In this document: positions 44,341 to 58,867 of the stretch, one piece after another
Layout of the letters: each line of letters begins with the position of its first letter
How positions within the stretch are numbered: position 1 is the stretch's first letter
Notes under the pieces: model-generated
The model's database searches: none
The model's input: the letters and a program-made list of their open reading frames with translations, nothing else
Told to the model about the DNA's origin: nothing
Assembly (NCBI GenBank): GCA_963402885.1
Contig: OY727100.1
Location: forward strand, 2,108,001 to 2,172,000
Origin: Antedon bifida
Taxonomy: Eukaryota; Echinodermata; Crinoidea; Comatulida; Antedonidae
Reading direction: 5' to 3'
DNA: 64,000 bases
Made by a program: the position numbers and the translations under genes

Positions 44341-47204
44341 ACTATAGCACAATTGACATGCGCAGAACCCATTATTCGACTCTGCGCATGTTTATTATGC
44401 TATAGTAACCATTTATGTCAAAAAATAAAAGGGTCGAAAAATGGGCATTTTTCGATAAATTCCCTTACTATAGTACAGGGATTTTTTCAAAAAATGACCA
44501 ATTTTCGACCGTTTTATTTTTCAACAAAACTGGTTACTATAGCACAATTGACATGCGCAGAACCCATTATTCGACTCTGCGCATGTTTATTATGCTATAG
44601 TAACCATTTATGTCAAAAAATAAAAGGGGTAAAAAAATGGCCATTTTTCGAAAATTTCCCTTACTATAGTACAGGGATTTTTTCCAAAAATGACCAATTT
44701 TCGACCTTTTTAATTTTTATATAAAACTGGTTACTATAGCATAATTGACATGCGCAGAACCCATTATTCGACTCTGCGCATGTTTATTATGCTATTGTAA
44801 CCATTTATGTCAAAAAATAAAAAGGGTCAATAAATGGCCATTTTTCGAAAATTTCCCTTACTATAGTACAGGGATTTTTTCAAAAAATAACCAATTTTCG
44901 ACCTTTTTATTTTTCGATAAAACTGGTTACTATAGCACAATTGACATGCGCAGAACCCATTATTCGACTCTGCGCATGTTTATTATGCTATAGTAACCAT
45001 TTATGTCAAAAAATAAAAGGGGTCAAAAAATGGCCATTTTTCGAAAATTTTCCTTACTATAGTACAGGGATTTTTCTAAAAAATGACAAATTTTCGACCT
45101 TTTTATTTTTTGACATAAATGGTTACTATAGCACAATTGACATGCGCAGAACGCATTATTTGACTCTGCGCATGTTTATAATGCTATAGTAACGATTTAT
45201 GTCAAAAAATAAAAGGGTTGAAAATTGGCCATTTTTCGAAAATTTCCCTTACTATAGTACAGGGATTTTTTCAAAAAATGACCAATTTTCGACCTTTTTA
45301 TTTTTCGATAAAACTGGTTACTATAGCACAATTGACATGCGCAGAACCCATTATTCGACTCTGCGCATGTTTATAATGCTATAGTAACCATTTATGTCAA
45401 AAAATAAAAGGGTCAAAAATTGGCCATTTTTCGAAAATTTCCCTTACTATAGTACAGGGATTTTTTCAAAAAATGACCAATTTTCGACCGTTTTATTTTT
45501 CGATAAAACTGGTTACTATAGCACAATTGACATGCGCAGAACCCATTATTCGACTCTGCGCATGTTTATTATGCTATAGTAACCATTTATGTCAAAAAAT
45601 AAAAGGGGTCAAAAAATGGCCATTTTTCGAAAATTTTCCTTACTATAGTACAGGGATTTTTCTAAAAAATGACCAAATTTCGACCTTTTTATTTTTTGAC
45701 ATAAATGGTTACTATAGCACAATTGACATGCGCAGAACGCATTATTTGACTCTGCGCATGTTTATAATGCTATAGTAACGATTTATGTCAAAAAATAAAA
45801 GGGTTGAAAATTGGCCATTTTTCGAAAATTTCCCTTACTATAGTACAGGGATTTTTTCCAAAAATGACCAATTTTCGACCTTTTTATTTTTCGATAAAAC
45901 TGGTTACTATAGCACAATTGACATGCGCAGAACCCATTATTCGACTCTGCGCATGTTTATTATGCTATAGTAACCATTTATGTCAAAAAATAAAAGGGTA
46001 AAAAAATGGCCATTTTTCGAAAATTTTCCCTACTATAGTACAGGGATTTTTTCAAAAAATGACCAATTTTCGACCTTTTTATTTTTCGATAAAACTGGTT
46101 ACTATAGCACAATTAACATGCGCAGAACCCATTATTCGACTCTGCGCATGTTTATTATGCTATAGTAACCATTTATGTCAAAAAATAAAAGGGTCAAAAA
46201 ATGGCCATTTTTCGAAAATTTCCTTTACTATAGTACAGGGATTTTTTCAAAAAATAACCAATTTTCGACCTTTTTATTTTTCGATAAAACTGGTTACTAT
46301 AGCACAATTGACATGCGCAGAACCCATTATTCGACTCTGCGCATGTTTATAATGCTATAGTAACCATTTATGTCAAAAAATAAAAGGGTAAAAAATTGGC
46401 CATTTTTCGAAAATTTCCCTTACTATAGTACAGGGATTTTTTCAAAAAATGACCAATTTTCGACCGTTTTATTTTTCAATAAAACTGGTTACTATAGCAC
46501 AATTGACATGCGCAGAACCCATTATTCGACTCTGCGCATGTTTATTATGCTATAGTAACCATTTATGTCAAAAAATAAAAGGGGTCAAAAAATGGCCATT
46601 TTTCGAAAATTTTCCTTACTATAGTACAGGGATTTTTCTAAAAAATGACCAATTTTCGACCTTTTTATTTTTTGACATAAATGGTTACTATAGCACAATT
46701 GACATGCGCAGAACGCATTATTTGACTCTGCGCATGTTTATAATGCTATAGTAACGATTTATGTCAAAAAATAAAAGGGTTGAAAATTGGCCATTTTTCG
46801 AAAATTTCCCTTACTATAGTACAGGGATTTTTTCCAAAAATGACCAATTTTCGACCTTTTTATTTTTCGATAAAACTGGTTACTATAGCACAATTGACAT
46901 GCGCAGAACCCATTATTCGACTCTGCGCATGTTTATTATGCTATAGTAACCATTTATGTCAAAAAATAAAAGGGTAAAAAAATGGCCATTTTTCGAAAAT
47001 TTTCCCTACTATAGTACAGGGATTTTTTCAAAAAATGACCAATTTTCGAACTTTTTATTTTTCGATAAAACTGGTTACTATAGCACAATTAACATGCGCA
47101 GAACCCATTATTCGACTCTGCGCATGTTTATTATGCTATAGTAACCATTTATGTCAAAAAATAAAAGGGTCAAAAAATGGCCATTTTTCGAAAATTTCCT
47201 TTAC

Positions 47205-47208
47205 TATA
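47205..47208. other. Target-site duplication TATA, left
   Basis: The TATA that ends CTTTACTATA before the element. It is repeated after the element, while uninterrupted monomers read ACTATAGTAC with one TATA. Confidence 0.88.
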
Positions 47209-48540
47209 CTGCCCTGTCATGAAAGAACGACTCAACTGACACATTTTTCAAAAATCACTTTTTTAGCTTTTTGGGCTATTTAGGGAACAATACACCTTGT
47301 GGTATATTCAGATATTTAAAATTTTGACTAGAAATATGAAATTTAAAATTCAAAATACCACTCAATTGCAAGTGTGTGTTACTATTGTCATCAAAGACTA
47401 ACTCAACTGCAAATGTCATGAAAGACTCACTCAATTGACATATTAACACCTATTATGTCATAGGAAACCCATTCAAGTGCACAACAATGGTGTTTACTGC
47501 ACAGCAAGCTGTGTACTCAAATGTTCTTGTTTTAAACATTAAATAATTTGGTACTGCCCTACTAATAATTGTCAATATTTATTTTATTCAATACTTACTT
47601 AAACTTATTTAGTTATTATTAGAGTATTAATTATATTTTTCGAATATTCAGAATTAAATACCCCGGAGAGACTACTGTATGTGAACACCATTATGCTATT
47701 ATTGAATATTCTCCCTCTTAAATTATTACTTAAAACTAAAAATAAAAAATACAAGAAACATGAAAAACAATATTTTAAACTTATTTTTAGATACAAATAT
47801 ATGTACACACTATTATATATACAGAAAAGTGGGAAATTTGATTGTAGCAATATAACGACGGTAGTGTCCAGACAAAAATAATTTAAAAAATGAATGAATT
47901 AAATATCATGCCTTAAAAGGTGTCATTATTTTGAATAACATATATTCTTGTTCATTTTCCTCTAATGAAATAATATCACATATAAATTCATTCTTTATAA
48001 GCAAAAACCCCAATTAGTCTTAGGCTTAGCTTATAACAAGCCAAAAAACGCACAGGCAGACAATGGGCTTTGGGTGCCTTATATGACGTAGACAAAATTG
48101 GCCTAGGAACATAAATCATTTAAAAAATCACTATATAACTAAGTATTATATGAACTAAAGTCTTATTATCAAATTATTAAATAATATAAAATGTTTTTTA
48201 TATATTTTTACGTTAAATTAGTACTTTCTTGAAAATACATTTTGTAGTTGAGTTGATTCTTTCATGACAAATGCAGTTGAGTCAGTCTTTCGTGATTTTC
48301 TTGTGTATGATTGACCAAGAATGTTATGAAAAAACAGTAAAACTGACATATCTAAAATTAGAGTCAGTAAATTTAATAAAACTTTCTACACAATAAAGAG
48401 TACTTATATGTACTACTAAAAGGTGTGAAAATCAAAATAATACTATCTACACATAAGAAGGGCTAAAACAATAACACGTTTTGTTGATTATCTCAAAACT
48501 TTGGTTTATGCAGTTGAGTCGTTCTTTCATGACGGGGCAG
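47209..48540. mobile_element. 1332-bp inverted-repeat transposon inserted in the satellite
   Basis: The left end CTGCCCTGTCATGAAAGAAC + GACTCAACTG and the complement of the right end differ at one of 30 positions. TATA occurs on both sides (47205-47208 and 48541-48544), while uninterrupted monomers have it once. Copies of TCAACTGCAAATGTCATGAAAGA-type motifs lie inside both ends in opposite orientation. The longest frames are about 66-81 codons, so it is non-autonomous. The superfamily is not assigned. Confidence 0.93.
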
Positions 48541-48544
48541 TATA
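48541..48544. other. Target-site duplication TATA, right
   Basis: Second TATA copy, directly after GGGGCAG, followed by the rest of the monomer (GTACAGGGATTTTTTC). Confidence 0.88.
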
Positions 48545-51500
48545 GTACAGGGATTTTTTCAAAAAATAACCAATTTTCGACCTTTTTATTTTTCGATAAA
48601 ACTGGTTACTATAGCACAATTGACATGCGCAGAACCCATTATTCGACTCTGCGCATGTTTATTATGCTATAGTAACCATTTATGTCAAAAAATAAAAGGG
48701 GTCAAAAAATGGCCATTTTTCGAAAATTTTCCTTACTATAGTACAGGGATTTTTCTAAAAAATGACAAATTTTCGACCTTTTTATTTTTTGACATAAATG
48801 GTTACTATAGCACAATTGACATGCGCAGAACGCATTATTTGACTCTGCGCATGTTTATAATGCTATAGTAACGATTTATGTCAAAAAATAAAAGGGTTGA
48901 AAATTGGCCATTTTTCGAAAATTTCCCTTACTATAGTACAGGGATTTTTTCAAAAAATGACCAATTTTCGACCTTTTTAATTTTTGTATAAAACTGGTTA
49001 CTATAGCACAATTGACATGCGCAGAACCCATTATTCGACTCTGCGCATGTTTATTATGCTATAGTAACCATTTATGTCAAAAAATAAAAGGGTCGAAAAA
49101 TGGGCATTTTTCGATAAATTCCCTTACTATAGTACAGGGATTTTTTCAAAAAATGACAAATTTTCGACCGTTTTATTTTTCAACAAAACTGGTTACTATA
49201 GCACAATTGACATGCGCAGAACCCATTATTCGACTCTGCGCATGTTTATTATGCTATAGTAACCATTTATGTCAAAAAATAAAAGGGGTAAAAAAATGGC
49301 CATTTTTCGAAAATTTCCCTTACTATAGTACAGGGATTTTTTCCAAAAATGACCAATTTTCGACCTTTTTAATTTTTATATAAAACTGGTTACTATAGCA
49401 TAATTGACATGCGCAGAACCCATTATTCGACTCTGCGCATGTTTATTATGCTATGCTATATGCCATTTATGTCAAAAAATAAAAGGGGTAAAAAAATGGC
49501 CATTTTTCGAAAATTTCCCTTACTATAGTACAGGGATTTTTTCAAAAAATGACCAATTTTCGACCTTTTTATTTTTCGATAAAACTGGTTACTATAGCAC
49601 AATTGACATGCGCAGAACCCATTATTCGAATCTGCGCATGTTTATTATGCTATTGTAACCATTTATGTCAAAAAATAAAAAGGGTCAATAAATGGCCATT
49701 TTTCGAAAATTTCCCTTACTATAGTACAGGGATTTTTTCAAAAAATGACCAATTTTCGACCTTTTTAATTTTTGCATAAAACTGGTTACTATAGCACAAT
49801 TGACATGCGCAGAACGCATTATTCGACTCTGCGCATGTTTATTATGCTATAGTAACCATTTATGTCAAAAAATAAAAGGGTAGAAAAATGGCCATTTTTC
49901 GAAAATTTCCCTTACTATAGTACAGGGATTTTTTCAAAAAATGACCAATTTTCGACCTTTTTATTTTTCGATAAAACTGGTTACTATAGCACAATTGACA
50001 TGCGCAGAACCCATTATTCGACTCTGCGCATGTTTATTATGCTATAGTAACCATTTATGTCAAAAAATAAAAGGGTCAAAAAATGGCCAATTTTCGAAAA
50101 TTTCCCTTACTATAGTACAGGGATTTTTTCAAAAAATGACCAATTTTCGACCTTTTTATTTTTCGATAAAACTGGTTACTATAGCACAATTGACATGCGC
50201 AGAACCCATTATTCGACTCTGCGCATGTTTATAATGCTATAGTAACCATTTATGTCAAAAAATAAAAGGGGTAAAAAAATGGCCATTTTTCGAAAATTTT
50301 CCTTACTATAGTACAGGGATTTTTCTAAATAATTACCAATTTTCGACCTTTTTATTTTTGGACATAAATGGTTACTATAGCACAATTGACATGCGCAGAA
50401 CGCATTATTTGACTCTGCGCATGTTTATAATGCTATAGTAACGATTTATGTCAAAAAATAAAAGGGTCGAAAATTGGCCATTTTTCGAAAATTTCCCTTA
50501 CTATAGTACAGGGATTTTTTCCAAAAATGACCAATTTTCGACCTTTTTAATTTTTGTATAAAACTGGTTACTATAGCATAATTGACATGCGCAGAACCCA
50601 TTATTCGACTCTGCGCATGTTTATTATGCTATAGTAACCATTTATGTCAAAAAATAAAAGGGGTAAAAAAATGGCCATTTTTCGAAAATTTCCCTTACTA
50701 TAGTACAGGGATTTTTTCAAAAAATGACCAATTTTCGACCTTTTTATTTTTCGATAAAACTGGTTACTATAGCACAATTAACATGCGCAGAACCCATTAT
50801 TCGACTCTGCGCATGTTTATAATGCTATAGTAACCATTTATGTCAAAAAATAAAAGGGGTAAAAAAATGGCCATTTTTCGAAAATTTTCCTTACTATAGT
50901 ACAGGGATTTTTCTAAATAATTACCAATTTTCGACCTTTTTATTTTTGGACATAAATGGTTACTATAGCACAATTGACATGCGCAGAACGCATTATTTGA
51001 CTCTGCGCATGTTTATAATGCTATAGTAACGATTTATGTCAAAAAATAAAAGGGTCGAAAATTGGCCATTTTTCGAAGATTTCCCTTACTATAGTACAGG
51101 GATTTTTTCCAAAAATGACCAATTTTCGACCTTTTTAATTTTTGTATAAAACTGGTTACTATAGCATAATTGACATGCGCAGAACCCATTATTCGACTCT
51201 GCGCATGTTTATTATGCTATAGTAACCATTTATGTCAAAAAATAAAAGGGGTAAAAAAATGGCCATTTTTCGAAAATTTCCCTTACTATAGTACAGGGAT
51301 TTTTTCAAAAAATGACCAATTTTCGACCTTTTTATTTTGCGATAAAACTGGTTACTATAGCACAATTGACATGCGCAGAACGCATTATTCGACTCTGCGC
51401 ATGTTTATTATGCTATAGTAACCATTTATGTCAAAAAATAAAAGGGTCGAAAATTGGCCATTTTTCGAAAATTTCCCTTACTATAGTACAGGGATTTTTT

Positions 51501-52013
51501 CCAAAAATGACCAATTTTCGACCGTTTTATTTTTCAATAAAACTGGTTACTATAGCACAATTGACATGCGCAGAACGCATTATTCGACTCTGCGCATGTT
51601 TATTATGCTATAGTAACCATTTATGTCAAAAAATAAAAGGGTTGAAAAATGGCAATTTTTCTAAAATTTCCCTTACTATAGTACAGGGATTTTTTCAAAA
51701 AATGACCAATTTTCGACCTTTTTATTTTTCGATAAAACTGGTTACTATAGCACAATTGACATGCGCAGAACGCATTATTCGACTCTGCGCATGCTTATAA
51801 TGCTATAGTAATCATTTATGTCAAAAAATAAAAGGGTCGAAAATTTGCCATTTTTCGAAAATTTCCCTTACTATAGTACAGGGATTTTTTCCAAAAATTA
51901 CAAATTTTCGACCTTTTTAATTTTTGTATAAAACTGGTTACTATAGCACAATTGACATGCGCAGAACCCATTATTCGATTCTGCGCATGTTTATTATGCT
52001 ATAGTAACCATTT

Positions 52014-55000
52014 ATGTCAAAAAATAAAAGGGTTGAAAAATGGCCATTTTTCGAAAATTTCCCTAACTATAGTACAGGGATTTTTTCAAAAAATGACCAA
52101 TTTTCGACCTTTTTATTTTTCGATAAAACTGGTTACTATAGCACAATAGACATACGCAGAAGGCATTATTCGACTCTGCGCATGTTTATAATTGGCCATT
52201 TTTCGAAAATTTCCCTAACTATAGTACAGGGATTTTTTCAAAAAATGACCAATTTTCGACCTTTTTATTTTTCGATAAAACTGGTTACTATAGCACAATA
52301 GACATACGCAGAAGGCATTATTCGACTCTGCGCATGTTTATAATTGGCCATTTTTCGAAAATTTCCCTTACTATAGTACAGGGATTTTTTCCAAAAATTA
52401 CAAATTTTCGACCTTTTTATTTTTCGATAAAACTGGTTACTATAGCACAATTGACATGCGCAGAACCCATTATTCGACTCTGCGCATGTTTATTATGCTA
52501 TAGTAACCATTTATGTCAAAAAATAAAAGGGTTGAAAATTTGCCATTTTTCGAAAATTTACCTTACTATAGTACAGGGATTTTTTCCAAAAATGACCAAT
52601 TTTCGACCTTTTTATTTTTCGATAAAACTGGTTACTATAGCACAATTGACATGCGCAGAACCCATTATTCGACTCTGCGCATGTTTATTATGCTATAGTA
52701 ACCATTTATGTCAAAAAATAAAAGGGTAGAAAAATGGCCATTTTTCGAAAATTTTCCCTACTATAGTACAGGGATTTTTTCAAAAAATGACCAATTTTCG
52801 ACCTTTTTATTTTTCGATAAAACTGGTTACTATAGCACAATTAACATGCGCAGAACCCATTATTCGACTCTGCGCATGTTTATTATGCTATAGTAACCAT
52901 TTATGTAAAAAAATAAAAGGGTCAAAAAATGGCCATTTTTCGAAAATTTCCCTTACTATAGTACAGGGATTTTTTCAAAAAATAACCAATTTTCGACCTT
53001 TTTATTTTTCGATAAAACTGGTTACTATAGCACAATTGACATGCGCAGAACCCATTATTCGACTCTGCGCATGTTTATTATGCTATAGTAACCATTTATG
53101 TCAAAAAATAAAAGGGGTCAAAAAATGGCCATTTTTCGAAAATTTTCCTTACTATAGTACAGGGATTTTTCTAAAAAATGACAAATTTTCGACCTTTTTA
53201 TTTTTTGACATAAATGGTTACTATAGCACAATTGACATGCGCAGAACGCATTATTTGACTCTGCGCATGTTTATAATGCTATAGTAACGATTTATGTCAA
53301 AAAATAAAAGGGTTGAAAATTGGCCATTTTTCGAAAATTTCCCTTACTATAGTACAGGGATTTTTTCCAAAAATTACAAATTTTCGACCTTTTTATTTTT
53401 CGATAAAACTGGTTACTATAGCACAATTGACATGCGCAGAACCCATTATTCGACTCTGCGCATGTTTATTATGCTATAGTAACCATTTATGTCAAAAAAT
53501 AAAAGGGTTGAAAATTTGCCATTTTTCGAAAATTTACCTTACTATAGTACAGGGATTTTTTCCAAAAATGACCAATTTTCGACCTTTTTATTTTTCGATA
53601 AAACTGGTTACTATAGCACAATTGACATGCGCAGAACCCATTATTCGACTCTGCGCATGTTTATTATGCTATAGTAACCATTTATGTCAAAAAATAAAAG
53701 GGTAAAAAAATGGCCATTTTTCGAAAATTTTCCCTACTATAGTACAGGGATTTTTTCAAAAAATGACCAATTTTCGACCTTTTTATTTTTCGATAAAACT
53801 GGTTACTATAGCACAATTAACATGCGCAGAACCCATTATTCGACTCTGCGCATGTTTATTATGCTATAGTAACCATTTATGTCAAAAAATAAAAGGGTCA
53901 AAAAATGGCCATTTTTCGAAAATTTCCCTTACTATAGTACAGGGATTTTTTCAAAAAATAACCAATTTTCGACCTTTTTATTTTTCGATAAAACTGGTTA
54001 CTATAGCACAATTGACATGCGCAGAACCCATTATTCGACTCTGCGCATGTTTATTATGCTATAGTAACCATTTATGTCAAAAAATAAAAGGGGTCAAAAA
54101 ATGGCCATTTTTCGAAAATTTTCCTTACTATAGTACAGGGATTTTTCTAAAAAATGACAAATTTTCGACCTTTTTATTTTTTGACATAAATGGTTACTAT
54201 AGCACAATTGACATGCGCAGAACGCATTATTTGACTCTGCGCATGTTTATAATGCTATAGTAACGATTTATGTCAAAAAATAAAAGGGTTGAAAATTGGC
54301 CATTTTTCGAAAATTTCCCTTACTATAGTACAGGGATTTTTTCCAAAAATTACAAATTTTCGACCTTTTTATTTTTCGATAAAACTGGTTACTATAGCAC
54401 AATTGACATGCGCAGAACCCATTATTCGACTCTGCGCATGTTTATTATGCTATAGTAACCATTTATGTCAAAAAATAAAAGGGTAAAAAAATGGCCATTT
54501 TTCGAAAATTTTCCCTACTATAGTACAGGGATTTTTTCCAAAAATGACCAATTTTCGACCTTTTTATTTTTCGATAAAACTGGTTACTATAGCACAATTG
54601 ACATGCGCAGAACCCATTATTCGACTCTGCGCATGTTTATTATGCTATAGTAACCATTTATGTCAAAAAATAAAAGGGTAAAAAAATGGCCATTTTTCGA
54701 AAATTTTCCCTACTATAGTACAGGGATTTTTTCAAAAAATGACCAATTTTCGACCTTTTTATTTTTCGATAAAACTGGTTACTATAGCACAATTGACATG
54801 CGCAGAACCCATTATTCGACTCTGCGCATGTTTATAATGCTATAGTAACCATTTATGTCAAAAAATAAAAGGGTCAAAAATTGGCCATTTTTCGAAAATT
54901 TCCCTTACTATAGTACAGGGATTTTTTCAAAAAATGACCAATTTTCGACCGTTTTATTTTTCAACAAAACTGGTTACTATAGCACAATTGACATGCGCAG

Positions 55001-55440
55001 AACCCATTATTCGACTCTGCGCATGTTTATTATGCTATAGTAACCATTTATGTCAAAGAATAAAAGGGGTCAAAAAATGGCCATTTTTCGAAAATTTCCC
55101 TTACTATAGTACAGGGATTTTTCTAAAAAATGACCAATTTTCGACCTTTTTATTTTTTGACATAAATGGTTACTATAGCACAATTGACATGCGCAGAACG
55201 CATTATTTGACTCTGCGCATGTTTATAATGCTATAGTAACGATTTATGTCAAAAAATAAAAGGGTTGAAAATTGGCCATTTTTCGAAAATTTCCCTTACT
55301 ATAGTACAGGGATTTTTTCCAAAAATGACCAATTTTCGACCTTTTTATTTTTCGATAAAACTGGTTACTATAGCACAATTGACATGCGCAGAACCCATTA
55401 TTCGACTCTGCGCATGTTTATTATGCTATAGTAACCATTT
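52014..55440 (+). repeat. Satellite block C, first copy of a 3427-bp duplication
   Basis: About 18 monomers, including the two 152-bp units, are repeated directly downstream at an offset of 3427 bp. Inside are three successive 976-bp steps (52318, 53294, 54270, 55246). Confidence 0.88.
52040..52345 (+). repeat. Two shortened 152-bp satellite monomers
   Basis: In these units GCATGTTTATA joins directly to ATTGGCCATTTTTCG, losing 43 bases including the GCTATAGTAACC arm. The left hairpin arm is also altered (GACATACGCAGAAGG instead of GACATGCGCAGAACC). The same pair recurs 3427 bp downstream at about 55467-55772. Confidence 0.85.
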
Positions 55441-58400
55441 ATGTCAAAAAATAAAAGGGTAAAAAAATGGCCATTTTTCGAAAATTTTCCCTACTATAGT
55501 ACAGGGATTTTTTCAAAAAATGACCAATTTTCGACCTTTTTATTTTTCGATAAAACTGGTTACTATAGCACAATAGACATACGCAGAAGGCATTATTCGA
55601 CTCTGCGCATGTTTATAATTGGCCATTTTTCGAAAATTTCCCTAACTATAGTACAGGGATTTTTTCAAAAAATGACCAATTTTCGACCTTTTTATTTTTC
55701 GATAAAACTGGTTACTATAGCACAATAGACATACGCAGAAGGCATTATTCGACTCTGCGCATGTTTATAATTGGCCATTTTTCGAAAATTTCCCTTACTA
55801 TAGTACAGGGATTTTTTCCAAAAATTACAAATTTTCGACCTTTTTATTTTTCGATAAAACTGGTTACTATAGCACAATTGACATGCGCAGAACCCATTAT
55901 TCGACTCTGCGCATGTTTATTATGCTATAGTAACCATTTATGTCAAAAAATAAAAGGGTTGAAAATTTGCCATTTTTCGAAAATTTACCTTACTATAGTA
56001 CAGGGATTTTTTCCAAAAATGACCAATTTTCGACCTTTTTATTTTTCGATAAAACTGGTTACTATAGCACAATTGACATGCGCAGAACCCATTATTCGAC
56101 TCTGCGCATGTTTATTATGCTATAGTAACCATTTATGTCAAAAAATAAAAGGGTAGAAAAATGGCCATTTTTCGAAAATTTTCCCTACTATAGTACAGGG
56201 ATTTTTTCAAAAAATGACCAATTTTCGACCTTTTTATTTTTCGATAAAACTGGTTACTATAGCACAATTAACATGCGCAGAACCCATTATTCGACTCTGC
56301 GCATGTTTATTATGCTATAGTAACCATTTATGTAAAAAAATAAAAGGGTCAAAAAATGGCCATTTTTCGAAAATTTCCCTTACTATAGTACAGGGATTTT
56401 TTCAAAAAATAACCAATTTTCGACCTTTTTATTTTTCGATAAAACTGGTTACTATAGCACAATTGACATGCGCAGAACCCATTATTCGACTCTGCGCATG
56501 TTTATTATGCTATAGTAACCATTTATGTCAAAAAATAAAAGGGGTCAAAAAATGGCCATTTTTCGAAAATTTTCCTTACTATAGTACAGGGATTTTTCTA
56601 AAAAATGACAAATTTTCGACCTTTTTATTTTTTGACATAAATGGTTACTATAGCACAATTGACATGCGCAGAACGCATTATTTGACTCTGCGCATGTTTA
56701 TAATGCTATAGTAACGATTTATGTCAAAAAATAAAAGGGTTGAAAATTGGCCATTTTTCGAAAATTTCCCTTACTATAGTACAGGGATTTTTTCCAAAAA
56801 TTACAAATTTTCGACCTTTTTATTTTTCGATAAAACTGGTTACTATAGCACAATTGACATGCGCAGAACCCATTATTCGACTCTGCGCATGTTTATTATG
56901 CTATAGTAACCATTTATGTCAAAAAATAAAAGGGTTGAAAATTTGCCATTTTTCGAAAATTTACCTTACTATAGTACAGGGATTTTTTCCAAAAATGACC
57001 AATTTTCGACCTTTTTATTTTTCGATAAAACTGGTTACTATAGCACAATTGACATGCGCAGAACCCATTATTCGACTCTGCGCATGTTTATTATGCTATA
57101 GTAACCATTTATGTCAAAAAATAAAAGGGTAAAAAAATGGCCATTTTTCGAAAATTTTCCCTACTATAGTACAGGGATTTTTTCAAAAAATGACCAATTT
57201 TCGACCTTTTTATTTTTCGATAAAACTGGTTACTATAGCACAATTAACATGCGCAGAACCCATTATTCGACTCTGCGCATGTTTATTATGCTATAGTAAC
57301 CATTTATGTCAAAAAATAAAAGGGTCAAAAAATGGCCATTTTTCGAAAATTTCCCTTACTATAGTACAGGGATTTTTTCAAAAAATAACCAATTTTCGAC
57401 CTTTTTATTTTTCGATAAAACTGGTTACTATAGCACAATTGACATGCGCAGAACCCATTATTCGACTCTGCGCATGTTTATTATGCTATAGTAACCATTT
57501 ATGTCAAAAAATAAAAGGGGTCAAAAAATGGCCATTTTTCGAAAATTTTCCTTACTATAGTACAGGGATTTTTCTAAAAAATGACAAATTTTCGACCTTT
57601 TTATTTTTTGACATAAATGGTTACTATAGCACAATTGACATGCGCAGAACGCATTATTTGACTCTGCGCATGTTTATAATGCTATAGTAACGATTTATGT
57701 CAAAAAATAAAAGGGTTGAAAATTGGCCATTTTTCGAAAATTTCCCTTACTATAGTACAGGGATTTTTTCCAAAAATTACAAATTTTCGACCTTTTTATT
57801 TTTCGATAAAACTGGTTACTATAGCACAATTGACATGCGCAGAACCCATTATTCGACTCTGCGCATGTTTATTATGCTATAGTAACCATTTATGTCAAAA
57901 AATAAAAGGGTAAAAAAATGGCCATTTTTCGAAAATTTTCCCTACTATAGTACAGGGATTTTTTCCAAAAATGACCAATTTTCGACCTTTTTATTTTTCG
58001 ATAAAACTGGTTACTATAGCACAATTGACATGCGCAGAACCCATTATTCGACTCTGCGCATGTTTATTATGCTATAGTAACCATTTATGTCAAAAAATAA
58101 AAGGGTAAAAAAATGGCCATTTTTCGAAAATTTTCCCTACTATAGTACAGGGATTTTTTCAAAAAATGACCAATTTTCGACCTTTTTATTTTTCGATAAA
58201 ACTGGTTACTATAGCACAATTGACATGCGCAGAACCCATTATTCGACTCTGCGCATGTTTATAATGCTATAGTAACCATTTATGTCAAAAAATAAAAGGG
58301 TCAAAAATTGGCCATTTTTCGAAAATTTCCCTTACTATAGTACAGGGATTTTTTCAAAAAATGACCAATTTTCGACCGTTTTATTTTTCAACAAAACTGG

Positions 58401-58867
58401 TTACTATAGCACAATTGACATGCGCAGAACCCATTATTCGACTCTGCGCATGTTTATTATGCTATAGTAACCATTTATGTCAAAGAATAAAAGGGGTCAA
58501 AAAATGGCCATTTTTCGAAAATTTCCCTTACTATAGTACAGGGATTTTTCTAAAAAATGACCAATTTTCGACCTTTTTATTTTTTGACATAAATGGTTAC
58601 TATAGCACAATTGACATGCGCAGAACGCATTATTTGACTCTGCGCATGTTTATAATGCTATAGTAACGATTTATGTCAAAAAATAAAAGGGTTGAAAATT
58701 GGCCATTTTTCGAAAATTTCCCTTACTATAGTACAGGGATTTTTTCCAAAAATGACCAATTTTCGACCTTTTTATTTTTCGATAAAACTGGTTACTATAG
58801 CACAATTGACATGCGCAGAACCCATTATTCGACTCTGCGCATGTTTATTATGCTATAGTAACCATTT
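55441..58867 (+). repeat. Satellite block C', second copy of the 3427-bp duplication
   Basis: Monomer by monomer copy of 52014-55440, including rare variants such as CAAAGAATAAAAGG (55055 and 58482 regions) and the short monomers. It is a recent tandem duplication judging from the near identity. Confidence 0.88.

Larger units (their letters stand above)
45199..49070 (+). repeat. Satellite block A'' (copy at +3323 bp)
   Basis: Monomers at 45199, 45394, 45785, 45980, 46175, 46370, 46761 and 46956 match those 3323 bp upstream. After the 1332-bp transposon insertion the same alignment resumes at an offset of 4659 bp, that is 3323 plus 1336. Confidence 0.87.
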
